Positions 1 to 6,829 of a DNA stretch of 11,050 bases are shown in pieces. The position numbers were made by a program, and so were the translations under genes. How positions within the stretch are numbered: position 1 is the stretch's first letter; each line of letters opens with the position of its first letter. Under the pieces are notes generated by a model. It was not told the DNA's origin. It did not search any database and saw nothing but the letters and a program-made list of their open reading frames with translations. The stretch is from Paracoccaceae bacterium (GTDB lineage Bacteria > Pseudomonadota > Alphaproteobacteria > Rhodobacterales > Rhodobacteraceae), in assembly GCA_007121115.1 (NCBI GenBank), contig SKMI01000266.1, positions 1 to 11,050 on the forward strand, in the 5' to 3' direction.

Positions 1-1223
1 ACCGAGCCGTCCGATTCGGGCAGGGAATAACCCTCGACCGCGCCGGGCAGCAGGTCCGCGCGCCAGGGCTCCAGCAGTTCCGCCACGCGCCCCTCGGCCG
101 GGCCGTGGTCCATGCCCAGCACCGAGTTCGAGAAATACGAGGTGATGCGCGGATCCACCCCGCCGGTGATGGTCTGGGCCACGTATTCGAAGTTGAAGGC
201 ATGGATCAGCGCCTCGCGCACCCGCCAGTCGGCGAACAAATCGCGCCGCGTGTTGAACACCAGCCCGGTCATCCCCGAAGGCCGCTGATGCGCGATCTCG
301 GATTTCACCACCTCGCCCGCGGCCATGCGCGGGAAGTCGTAGCTGTCCTCCCAGCGCGCGGCGTTGCCTTCGCGCCAGGACATGATTTCGCCCGCCTTGA
401 ACTGTTCGAACACCACCGCCGCGTCGCCGAAGTATTCGTAGCGCACCTCGTCGAAATTGTGCTGCCCGGCATAGAAGTTCAGGTCACGCCCCCACCATTC
501 GGGGTTCCTGACGAAGCTGATCGAGCGCCCGGGCTCGAAATGCCCCACCGCATAGGGCCCGGACCCGATCACCGGCGTCAGCGAGGATTCGTCGAAGGGC
601 CGGTCGTCGAACTGCGCCTTCTGGAGGATCGGGCGCAGGCCCAGGATCAGCGGCAACTCGCGGTCGACCTCGGTAAAGGTGAAGCGGATCGAGCGCGGGC
701 CGGTCTGCTCCATGGTCTCGATCTTGGCCCAGGCCGCGTGGTAACGCGGCTGGCCCAGCGTGCCGAGGGTTTCCATCGACCACATCACATCCTCGACCGT
801 CACCGGGCTGCCGTCCGAGAATCGGGCCTCCTCGCGCAGGGTGAATTCGACGAAATCGCGCGCTTCATTGGTCTCGACCGATTCGGCGAGCACCCCGTAC
901 ATGGTGAAGGGCTCGTCATAGCTGCGGCCCAGCAGCGTCTCGACCGTCAGCAGCCCCACGCCCCAGGGCGCGGTGCCGCGGCGGATGTAGGGGTTGAGCG
1001 AATCGAAGCCGCCAACCTCGCCGAAAACGATGCGTCCGCCCTGCGGTGCATCGGGGTTGGCATGGGGCAGATGCTCAAAATCTTGTGGCAGCGCCGGGTC
1101 GCCATACATAGCGATGCCATGCGCGGGTTCGGCCATGGCCGGACCGGAAGGAAGTGACACAAGCGCGCCGATGGCGGTCATGACAGCGGTTGCGACAAGC
1201 GGGCGGCACAGGGGAGCGATCAT
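1..1223 (-). CDS. YejA-like extracellular solute-binding protein (family 5), 5' part, cut by the window edge
   Basis: This is the periplasmic substrate-binding component of an ABC importer for oligopeptides (YejABEF/Opp/Dpp type). The open frame runs without a stop from an ATG at 1223-1221 to base 1, giving 407 codons, so the C-terminus is missing. Residues 1-31 look like a signal peptide: a basic start, a hydrophobic core and an AMA cleavage site. The mature N-terminus (HGIAMYGDPALPQDFEHLP, then NPDAPQGG) is typical of the YejA subgroup. The SBP_bac_5 fold follows, with LAESVE, a DGSPVTVEDV segment, PVIGSGPYAV and NPEWWGRDL. An AAGGA ribosome site lies about 10 bases upstream. Permease genes would be expected past the left edge. 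The substrate cannot be told from sequence; peptides or microcin-C-like compounds are the family precedent. The family assignment is firm. Confidence 0.93.
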   Translation of the reverse strand, partial: MIAPLCRPLVATAVMTAIGALVSLPSGPAMAEPAHGIAMYGDPALPQDFEHLPHANPDAPQGGRIVFGEVGGFDSLNPYIRRGTAPWGVGLLTVETLLGRSYDEPFTMYGVLAESVETNEARDFVEFTLREEARFSDGSPVTVEDVMWSMETLGTLGQPRYHAAWAKIETMEQTGPRSIRFTFTEVDRELPLILGLRPILQKAQFDDRPFDESSLTPVIGSGPYAVGHFEPGRSISFVRNPEWWGRDLNFYAGQHNFDEVRYEYFGDAAVVFEQFKAGEIMSWREGNAARWEDSYDFPRMAAGEVVKSEIAHQRPSGMTGLVFNTRRDLFADWRVREALIHAFNFEYVAQTITGGVDPRITSYFSNSVLGMDHGPAEGRVAELLEPWRADLLPGAVEGYSLPESDGS

Positions 1224-1279
1224 TGTCGGAGTGTCCTTGCAAGACGGCATATCCCTGCCGACGCTACTGCGACAATGCC

Positions 1280-1294
1280 AAAGTTTCAAACTTT
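1280..1294. promoter_or_regulatory. Perfect AT-rich palindrome, possible operator
   Basis: AAAGTTT and AAACTTT flank a single central C, giving a perfect 15-base dyad in an otherwise GC-rich genome. It ends 4 bases before the -35 box of the candidate small RNA and lies 57 bases upstream of the start of the YejA-like gene, so a protein bound here could act on either divergent unit. I do not recognise the binding protein. Function as an operator is inferred from symmetry and position. Confidence 0.4.
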
Positions 1295-1298
1295 TAGC

Positions 1299-1327
1299 TT
1301 GGACAGCCGGCGATGATTGGTTATAAG
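1299..1327 (+). promoter_or_regulatory. Sigma70-type promoter for the candidate small RNA
   Basis: A -35 TTGGAC (1299-1304) is separated by exactly 17 bases from a -10 TATAAG (1322-1327), which is close to the housekeeping consensus. Predicted transcription would begin near 1333-1335. No coding region with a ribosome site follows before the terminator at 1381-1408. Confidence 0.6.
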
Positions 1328-1333
1328 TGAAGC

Positions 1334-1408
1334 ACTGCTCGATAGGTTTCTTGCCTGTATGAAACCTGCCTCAACGACTTGCGCCCGCCTTGTGCGGGCG
1401 CTTTTTTT
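1334..1408 (+). ncRNA. Candidate orphan small RNA, about 75 nt, with two stem-loops
   Basis: The stretch between a well-placed promoter and a strong intrinsic terminator contains no credible reading frame. It forms two separate hairpins. The first is a 7-bp stem, AGGTTTC (1344-1350) with GAAACCT (1361-1367), around a 10-base loop ttgcctgtat. The second is the terminator stem at 1381-1401. A single-stranded linker rich in A, C and T (about 1368-1380) lies between them and could be a target-pairing region. The gene sits alone between the divergent YejA-like gene and bdhA. I do not recognise it as a named RNA family. The 5' end is predicted from the promoter only. The alternative is a short leader or attenuator for bdhA, but the terminator lies 176 bases before that start codon. 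Confidence 0.5.
1381..1408 (+). terminator. Rho-independent terminator
   Basis: A perfect 8-bp GC stem, GCGCCCGC (1381-1388) with GCGGGCGC (1394-1401), closes a 5-base loop and is followed at once by seven T residues (1402-1408). It points along the plus strand, and no plus-strand gene lies upstream in the window except the candidate small RNA. Confidence 0.88.
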
Positions 1409-1584
1409 GCCCGATCTCTGCCTTGCCCGGGACACGTCGCATCGCAGCGGGCGCTGGCATTCGCGCGTCAAGGCGGTAAGGTGCGACCCGTCACGCCCGG
1501 CGCCGTGCCCTGCCTTTCCGCACCGATGGGGCAGCGGTCGGCGCGCCGGGCTCCGGAATGCCGCAGTCACGAAAGGAACGGAAC
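1409..1584. other. Gene-free leader of bdhA
   Basis: This is the remainder of the 361-base gap between the YejA-like gene and bdhA. I find no reading frame with a ribosome site, no RNA fold I recognise and no convincing -35/-10 pair. The promoter of bdhA presumably lies here. The AAGGAACGG ribosome site (1573-1581) is the only clear signal. Confidence 0.5.
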
Positions 1585-2358
1585 ATGTCGCTTGCAGGTC
1601 GGCGCGCCATCGTCACGGGATCGAACTCGGGGATCGGGCTGGGCATCGCCCGGGAACTGGCGAAAGCCGGGGCCGAGATTGTGATCAACTCCTTCACCGA
1701 CGCCGAGGAGGATCACAAGCTGGCGGCGGACATGGCCGCGGACACCGGCGCGACGGTGCGCTACATCCAGGCCGACATGTCGAAACCCGAGGACTGCCGC
1801 GCGTTGGTCGCGCAGGCCGGGGGCTGCGATATCCTGATCAACAACGCCGGTATCCAGCACGTCGCGCGGATCGAGGATTTTCCGGGCGACAAGTGGGACG
1901 CGATCATCGCCATCAACCTGAGTTCCGCATTCCACACCACCGCCGCCGCACTGGGGGGCATGTATGACCGCGGCTGGGGGCGGGTGATCAACATCGCCTC
2001 GGCCCACGGGCTGACGGCGAGCCCCTACAAGTCGGCCTATGTGGCGGCCAAGCACGGGGTGGTGGGGCTGACCAAGACCACGGCTCTGGAAGCGGCGGGC
2101 AAGGGGGTCACCTGCAACGCCATCTGTCCCGGCTATGTGCTGACGCCGATCGTGGAAAAGCAGATCCCCGACCAGATGAAGACCCACAACATGGACCGCG
2201 AAACGGTGATCCGCGAGGTCATGCTGTCGCGCCAGCCCTCGGGCGATTTCGCCACCGTGGAGCAGATGGGCGGGACGGCGGTGTTCCTGTGTTCGTCGGC
2301 GGCCGACCAGATCACCGGCACCACCATCAGCGTGGACGGCGGCTGGACGGCGCTCTGA
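1585..2358 (+). CDS. bdhA: 3-hydroxybutyrate dehydrogenase (SDR family)
   Basis: This enzyme oxidises (R)-3-hydroxybutyrate to acetoacetate with NAD+, linking polyhydroxybutyrate breakdown to central metabolism in the cytosol. The 257-residue product has the normal SDR length. It shows the cofactor motif TGSNSGIG (11-18), NNAG (86-89), N111, and the catalytic S139, Y152 and K156 (YVAAK). Substrate-site residues known from the Pseudomonas fragi enzyme are kept at a constant offset of three: Q91, H141 and K149. Its tryptophan 187 is replaced by Y184 in CPGYVLTP. The C-terminus DQITGTTISVDGGW is typical of the family. I chose ATG 1585 because AAGGAACGG precedes it and the protein then begins directly before the first strand; an in-frame ATG at 1558 adds nine residues with no match to the family. 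It appears monocistronic. Confidence 0.93.
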   Translation: MSLAGRRAIVTGSNSGIGLGIARELAKAGAEIVINSFTDAEEDHKLAADMAADTGATVRYIQADMSKPEDCRALVAQAGGCDILINNAGIQHVARIEDFPGDKWDAIIAINLSSAFHTTAAALGGMYDRGWGRVINIASAHGLTASPYKSAYVAAKHGVVGLTKTTALEAAGKGVTCNAICPGYVLTPIVEKQIPDQMKTHNMDRETVIREVMLSRQPSGDFATVEQMGGTAVFLCSSAADQITGTTISVDGGWTAL

Positions 2359-2446
2359 CGCGGGCGGGGTTCGGCGGGCAAGGGAGGCTCCCGCCCCCGA
2401 CCGGTCCGCGGGCTGGCGCCCGCGCGCAGGTCGGCGTTGGGCCGGG

Positions 2447-2508
2447 CCGGGGCGCAAGCGCCCCGGTGGAGGGGCGCTGCCCCTCACCAGCCCCGCAAGG
2501 GGGCTGGT
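2447..2508. repeat. Three back-to-back hairpins (likely extragenic repeat and transcript end)
   Basis: Three perfect stem-loops follow one another: CCGGGGCGC/GCGCCCCGG (2447-2455 with 2458-2466), GAGGGGC/GCCCCTC (2469-2475 with 2479-2485) and ACCAGCCCC/GGGGCTGGT (2486-2494 with 2500-2508). The last is followed by TTT and then caccccggggtattt. The array lies after the bdhA stop and before the methyltransferase. It may slow exonucleases or end transcription, although there is no long T tract. From memory, GGGGC-x-GCCCC hairpins followed by a ccggggtattt-like tail recur between genes in Rhodobacteraceae. I cannot verify copy number here. Confidence 0.55.
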
Positions 2509-2568
2509 TTCACCCCGGGGTATTTCGGTCAAGATGAAGGGTTTGGGCGATGAGCCGGGGAGAAGCGT

Positions 2569-3198
2569 ATGGGGGATGACGGGCCGAACCTGAAGCGCGC
2601 CTATGCGTTGCGCAGCCCGGAGGAATGCCTGCGGCTCTATGCCAACTGGGCGGGGAGCTATGACGCGGAGTTCGCCGAGGCGCAGGGGTATGTGTTGCCC
2701 GCGCAGGTCGCAGAGGCGTTCGTGGCGGCGGAGGCCCCGGCGGGCGCGGTGCTGGATGTGGGCGCAGGCACCGGGCTGGTGGCGCAGGCGCTCCGGGGGT
2801 GCGGGTTTGCGGGAGCCATCGACGGGCTGGACATCTCGGCCGAGATGCTGGCCGTCGCCCGCGCGAAGGGGGTCTATCGCGCCCTGCGGGTGGCGGATGT
2901 GACGCAGCCCCTGCCTGCGGGCTGCGGGCCCTATGCCGGGATCGTCAGTGCGGGCACCTTCACCCATGGCCATGTCGGCCCCGAAGGCTTGCCGCCGCTC
3001 CTTGACGTGGCCGCGCCCGGAGCGGTGATGGTGCTGTCGGTGAACCTGGGCGTGTGGGAGGCGAAGGGGTTTCCGGCGGCGCTGGAAGCCTTGGCGGCGC
3101 GGATCGCGGAGGTCGCGCATCTGGACGTGCCGATCTATGGCGCGACGGACGGGGGTGACGGCGGCACTGCGCGCCTGCTGCGAGTGCGGGTGCGGTGA
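2569..3198 (+). CDS. Class I SAM-dependent methyltransferase, first gene of the pseudouridine cluster
   Basis: This is a 209-residue predicted methyltransferase with the Rossmann-type SAM site: motif I LDVGAGTGL (62-70), an acidic residue at the end of strand 2 (D88 in LDIS), and AD at 109-110 for the adenine. The N-terminal YANWAGSYDAEF (24-35) resembles the lead-in of small-molecule methyltransferases. No signal peptide or membrane segment is seen. The start at ATG 2569 is supported by GGGGAG (2557-2562). Its stop overlaps the GTG start of the kinase in the four bases GTGA (3195-3198), so the two proteins are probably made together. The acceptor is unknown. A role in handling modified pseudouridine nucleosides is a guess from position only, and an unrelated metabolite is equally possible. 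Confidence 0.85.
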   Translation: MGDDGPNLKRAYALRSPEECLRLYANWAGSYDAEFAEAQGYVLPAQVAEAFVAAEAPAGAVLDVGAGTGLVAQALRGCGFAGAIDGLDISAEMLAVARAKGVYRALRVADVTQPLPAGCGPYAGIVSAGTFTHGHVGPEGLPPLLDVAAPGAVMVLSVNLGVWEAKGFPAALEALAARIAEVAHLDVPIYGATDGGDGGTARLLRVRVR

Positions 3199-4067
3199 CG
3201 GCAGGTCGCGTGCACTGCATCGGCGCGGCGCATTGGGATGTGCTTGGCACGGTCCCCGGCGCGGTGCGGCGGGGTGATGACCTGCCCGGGCGGGTGCGAC
3301 GCGTGCCCGGCGGGGTGGCGCTGAACGTGGCGCGCTGGCTGGCTGCCGAGGGGCTGGCGCCGTCGCTTCTGGCGGCGGTGGGCGACGATGCGGCGGGCGC
3401 GGAGCTGCTGGCGGCGGCGGAGGCGACCGGGATCTCCTGCGCCGACGTGCTCAAGGTTCCGGGGCAGGCGACGGGGACCTATATCGCGATCGAGGCGGCC
3501 ACGGGGCTGGTGGCGGCGGTGGCCGACACAGGCGTCATGACAGTGGCGGGGGTCGGTGTCCTGTCGCCGCTACAGTGGGGCGACTCGGTTGCCTGCGCCG
3601 TGCTCGACGGCAATCTGGCGTCCGAGGTGCTGGCGGCGGCGGTCGCGGCGCTGGAGGGCGCCGAGCTCTGCGTGGTCGGGGTCTCGCCCGCCAAGGCGGC
3701 GCGGTTGCGCTCGGTGCTGGGCCATCCGCGCGTGACGCTGTATCTCAACCGTGCCGAGGCGGCAGCGCTCTGCGGCGTGCGTTTCCGCGCGGCGCACACG
3801 GCGGCACGGACGTTGTGCGGCATGGGCGCCGCCGGGGCGCTGGTGAGCGACGGGGCGCGGGCGGCGGCCTGGGCGGATGTGGACGGCTGCATCACCGCCA
3901 TGCCCCCATCGGTGCGCGTGGCGCGGGTCACCGGCGCGGGCGACCGGCTGCTGTCGGCGCATCTGGCGGCGCGGCTGCGGGGGCTGGACGCGGCGGCGGC
4001 GTTGGACCATGCCTTGCAACGCGCTGCGGCGCATATCAGTTCGGAGGAGACGCCATGCGCGCCCTGA
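3195..4067 (+). CDS. psuK: PfkB-family sugar kinase, probable pseudouridine kinase
   Basis: This is a ribokinase-type kinase of 290 residues that probably uses ATP to phosphorylate pseudouridine at O5', supplying the substrate of the next gene. Visible family features are the glycine pair and substrate strand GGVALNVARWLA (39-50), an N-x-x-E element at N185/E188, and the PfkB signature VTGAGDRLLSAHL (245-257) in which D250 is the catalytic base. The start is a GTG inside the stop of the methyltransferase gene. The 3' end overlaps psuG by 13 bases. The family is certain from the motifs; the substrate is inferred from the overlap with psuG, because PfkB kinases differ in substrate with little sequence warning. 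At 290 residues it is slightly shorter than the Escherichia coli enzyme. Confidence 0.85.
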   Translation: MTAGRVHCIGAAHWDVLGTVPGAVRRGDDLPGRVRRVPGGVALNVARWLAAEGLAPSLLAAVGDDAAGAELLAAAEATGISCADVLKVPGQATGTYIAIEAATGLVAAVADTGVMTVAGVGVLSPLQWGDSVACAVLDGNLASEVLAAAVAALEGAELCVVGVSPAKAARLRSVLGHPRVTLYLNRAEAAALCGVRFRAAHTAARTLCGMGAAGALVSDGARAAAWADVDGCITAMPPSVRVARVTGAGDRLLSAHLAARLRGLDAAAALDHALQRAAAHISSEETPCAP

Positions 4068-4972
4068 CCCATGGCTCTGAAGTCGCCGAAGCGCGCGCCT
4101 CCGGCGCGCCGCTGGTGGCGCTGGAGTCGACCATCATCACACACGGCATGCCCTGGCCGCAGAACCTGGAAACCGCGCGGGCGGTCGAGGTCGAAGTCCG
4201 CGCGGCGGGCGCGGTGCCAGCGACCATCGCGGTGATGGACGGGGCGATCCGCATCGGGCTGGACGCGCCGGATCTGGAGCGGCTGGCGCGCGCCGAGGGG
4301 GTGATGAAGCTCAGCCGCGCCGATCTGGCCGTGTGCCTGGCGCAGGGGCGGATGGGCGCGACCACCGTGGCCGCGACGATGATCTGCGCGCATCTGGCCG
4401 GGATCGCTGTCTTTGCCACCGGCGGGATTGGCGGGGTGCACCGGGGCGCCGAAACCAGTTTCGACATCTCCGCCGACCTGCAGGAACTCGCACGCACCCC
4501 GGTCACGGTCGTGGCGGCGGGGGCCAAGGCGGTCCTGGACCTGCCGAAGACGCTGGAGGTGCTGGAGACCCTGGGCGTTCCGGTGATTGCCTACGGGCAG
4601 GACAGGCTTCCGGCCTTCTGGTCGCGCGACAGCGGGTTGGCCGCGCCGCTGCGTCTGGACAGCGCCGCGGATATTGCCCGCGCCCACCGGATGCGCGCGG
4701 CGCTGGGGCTTGCGGGCGGGCAACTGGTGGCCAACCCCATCCCCGCCGAAGCCGAGATTCCGGCGGAAGCGCTGGCCCCGCTCATCGCGCAGGCGCAACA
4801 AGAAGCCGAAGCGGGAGGCATTGCGGCCAAGGCCGTGACGCCTTATCTGCTGGATCGCATCTTCGCGCTGACCGAGGGCCGGTCGCTCTCCGCCAACATC
4901 GCGCTGGTGCGCAACAACGCGCGGCTGGCCGCGGCCGTCGCCATTGCCCTGCAGGACAACTCCGCAACGTGA
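4055..4972 (+). CDS. psuG: Pseudouridine-5'-phosphate glycosidase
   Basis: PsuG reversibly splits the carbon-carbon glycosidic bond of pseudouridine-5'-phosphate to uracil and ribose-5-phosphate, the committed step of pseudouridine salvage in the cytosol. The product has 305 residues, near the usual 305-315. The family signatures VALESTIITHGMPWPQN (21-37), KLSRADLA (85-92), ATGGIGGVHRGAE (121-133), DISADLQEL (137-145) and AGAKAVLDLPKTLE (155-168) are all present. Residues that match the E. coli active site are E24, K85, H129, K158 (the Schiff-base lysine) and N281. ATG 4055 has a near-perfect GGAGGAGA (4043-4050) and overlaps the end of the kinase gene by 13 bases, which points to coupled translation. 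Nothing appears damaged, so the protein should be active. Confidence 0.97.
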   Translation: MRALTHGSEVAEARASGAPLVALESTIITHGMPWPQNLETARAVEVEVRAAGAVPATIAVMDGAIRIGLDAPDLERLARAEGVMKLSRADLAVCLAQGRMGATTVAATMICAHLAGIAVFATGGIGGVHRGAETSFDISADLQELARTPVTVVAAGAKAVLDLPKTLEVLETLGVPVIAYGQDRLPAFWSRDSGLAAPLRLDSAADIARAHRMRAALGLAGGQLVANPIPAEAEIPAEALAPLIAQAQQEAEAGGIAAKAVTPYLLDRIFALTEGRSLSANIALVRNNARLAAAVAIALQDNSAT

Positions 4973-4994
4973 GCCGCAACCTGACCGAGACAGC

Positions 4995-5660
4995 ATGACC
5001 GACCCGGACGATCCCCAGAAACGCAGCCTGATCGGACGGGTGCGCAACAACTTCCTGACCGGGCTGGCGGTGATCGCGCCCGCCGTGCTGACCATCTGGG
5101 TGGTCTGGACCGCGATCAACTGGATCGACAGCCTGGTGCTGCCCTTCATCCCCCGCGCCTATCGCCCCGAGACGCTGCTGGGCTGGGACATCCCGGGCGT
5201 CGGCGTGGTGCTGTTCCTGATCTTTGCGGTGGTGGTGGGGGCCTTTGCCAAGGGGCTGATCGGGCGCAGCCTGATCCATTGGGGCGAACGCATCGTCGAG
5301 CGAATGCCGGTGGTCCGCTCGATCTACAACGCCGTGAAGCAGATCGCCGACACGGTGCTGGCGCGCAGCCAGCCGACCTTCGACCGCGCCTGCCTGGTGG
5401 AGTACCCGCGCAAGGGCATCTGGGCGGTGGCCTTCATCTCGGCCCGCACGCGGGGCGAGGTCAGCGACAAGCTGGGCGCGAACGGCGAGATGATCAGCGT
5501 CTTCCTGCCGACCACGCCGAACCCGACCTCGGGGTTCCTGCTCTTCGTGCCGCGCGCGGACGTGCAGGAACTGGACATGACGGTCGAGGACGCGATCAAG
5601 CTGGTGATTTCGGCCGGGTTGGTCTACCCCGACGGTAAGGTGGCGCGCCGACCACGCTGA
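4995..5660 (+). CDS. DUF502 family inner-membrane protein
   Basis: This is a 221-residue membrane protein of unknown biochemical role. After a short charged N-terminus it has two hydrophobic segments, about 20-42 (FLTGLAVIAPAVLTIWVVW) and 68-90 (GVGVVLFLIFAVVVGAFAKG). The DUF502 signature RMPVVRSIYNAVKQI (103-117) follows, then a soluble C-terminal domain with VEYPRKGIWAVAFIS (135-149) and a PTTPNPTSGFLLFVP segment. ATG 4995 matches the usual family N-terminus, although its ribosome site is weak; an in-frame ATG at 4944 inside psuG is less likely. It starts 22 bases after psuG, so it may share that transcript, but nothing in the protein ties it to pseudouridine. The family assignment is solid; no function should be claimed. 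Confidence 0.93.
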   Translation: MTDPDDPQKRSLIGRVRNNFLTGLAVIAPAVLTIWVVWTAINWIDSLVLPFIPRAYRPETLLGWDIPGVGVVLFLIFAVVVGAFAKGLIGRSLIHWGERIVERMPVVRSIYNAVKQIADTVLARSQPTFDRACLVEYPRKGIWAVAFISARTRGEVSDKLGANGEMISVFLPTTPNPTSGFLLFVPRADVQELDMTVEDAIKLVISAGLVYPDGKVARRPR

Positions 5661-5791
5661 GCGGGCGCTTTTCGAGCACTCGACCACCTGCTCCGCTGTT
5701 GGAGGCGCGCGGCGTGCGCACCAGGCAGCGCTTGCCACCTGCCGCCCCGCCGAGGATGATGACCGCGCACCAAATTGATCGGGAGAACTCC

Positions 5792-6829
5792 ATGCGTGCC
5801 GCCGTCCTGCGCGAATACCGCGCGCCGCTGAGCCTGGAAACCGTGCCGGACCCGGAGTGCCCACCCGATGGGGTGGTGCTGAAGGTGCTGGCCTGCGGCA
5901 TCTGTCGGTCCGACTGGCACGGCTGGAGCGGCGAGCATCCGCGCGTGAAACCCGGCCAGATCCAGGGCCATGAATACTGCGGCGAGGTGGTGGCGGCCGG
6001 GCCTGACGCGGGCTGGAAGCCCGGCGCGCGGCTGATCGCGCCCTTCATCCTGTCCTGCGGCACCTGCCCCGCCTGCCGGTCCGGAGCTTCGACCATCTGC
6101 GCCGACCAGCGCCTGCCGGGCTTCGTGGAGCCCGGCGCCTTTGCCGAATTCGTCGCCGTGCCCCGCGCGCACAACCTGGCCGCGCTGCCCGAAGGCATGG
6201 CGCCCGCGCTTGCGGCCGGGCTGGGCTGCCGGGTCACCACCGTCTGGCACGCGCTCACCGACCGCGCGGCACTGGCGCCGGGAGAGTGGCTGGCGGTGCA
6301 CGGGACCGGGGGCATCGGGCTTTCGGCGCTGCTCCTGGGCCGGGCAATGGGGGCGCGGGTGGTGGCGGTGGATGTGGTGGCCGAAAAGCTGGAGCACGCC
6401 CGCGCGCTGGGCGCCGAGGCGGTGGTGGACGCCCGCGACGGGGCCGTGGCCGAGGCGATCCTCGATATCACCGGCGGCGGCGCCCATGTCTCGGTCGAGG
6501 CGCTGGGTATCGAAGCCACCACCAATGCCTCGATCGAGTGTCTGCGCCCGTTGGGGCGGCATGTGCAGATCGGCATGCCGGTGGGCCACACCGCGCATAT
6601 GCGGATCAACATGAACGCGGTCTACATGAAGAACCTGGCGCTTTATGGCACGCGCGGGATGCCGGGGTGGAAATACCCCTCGCTGCTGGGGCTGATCGAC
6701 AGCGGACGGGTGGACCTGTCGCCGCTGATCGCGCGCGAGGTGGCGCTGTCGGATGCCAGCGCCGAGCTTGCGGCCTTTGACGGTCCCACCCCGCCCGGTG
6801 TGGCCGTCATCACGGATTTCACAAACTGA
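5792..6829 (+). CDS. Zinc-dependent alcohol dehydrogenase (MDR superfamily)
   Basis: This is a cytosolic medium-chain dehydrogenase of 345 residues that oxidises an alcohol or reduces an aldehyde or ketone with a nicotinamide cofactor. The catalytic zinc site is complete: C38 in CGICRSDWH, H60-E61 in GHEYCG, and C146 in GLGCRVTT. The structural zinc site C89, C92, C95, C103 is also intact. The nucleotide-binding motif GTGGIG (171-176) and an acidic end of strand 2 (VAVDVV) favour NAD(H) over NADP(H). The start at ATG 5792 is set by GGGAGAA (5781-5787); in-frame upstream codons from 5699 look non-coding. The 131-base gap behind DUF502 suggests its own promoter, which I could not pin down. The gene ends at a 13-bp hairpin shared with the convergent cyclophilin unit. 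The natural substrate is not predictable. Confidence 0.93.
   Translation: MRAAVLREYRAPLSLETVPDPECPPDGVVLKVLACGICRSDWHGWSGEHPRVKPGQIQGHEYCGEVVAAGPDAGWKPGARLIAPFILSCGTCPACRSGASTICADQRLPGFVEPGAFAEFVAVPRAHNLAALPEGMAPALAAGLGCRVTTVWHALTDRAALAPGEWLAVHGTGGIGLSALLLGRAMGARVVAVDVVAEKLEHARALGAEAVVDARDGAVAEAILDITGGGAHVSVEALGIEATTNASIECLRPLGRHVQIGMPVGHTAHMRINMNAVYMKNLALYGTRGMPGWKYPSLLGLIDSGRVDLSPLIAREVALSDASAELAAFDGPTPPGVAVITDFTN

Noticed and set aside
105..1157. 350-codon plus-strand frame opposite the YejA-like gene
   Set aside because: The minus strand encodes a clear signal peptide and SBP_bac_5 protein over the same bases; the plus frame is its shadow.
1567..3120. 517-codon open frame on the minus strand opposite bdhA and the methyltransferase
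   Set aside because: It spans two real genes and the hairpin cluster, is Arg/His/Gly-rich low-information sequence, and has no ribosome site.
3479..5149. 556-codon open frame on the minus strand opposite psuK/psuG
   Set aside because: It is antisense to three well-supported genes and lacks any recognisable domain. Long stop-free antisense frames are expected in DNA with G/C at most third codon positions.
5661..5791. Upstream extension of the alcohol dehydrogenase or a remnant gene in the gap
   Set aside because: In-frame codons from 5699 have no family match and a good ribosome site lies just before ATG 5792. A minus-strand reading looked weakly protein-like but has no start, ribosome site or recognised domain.
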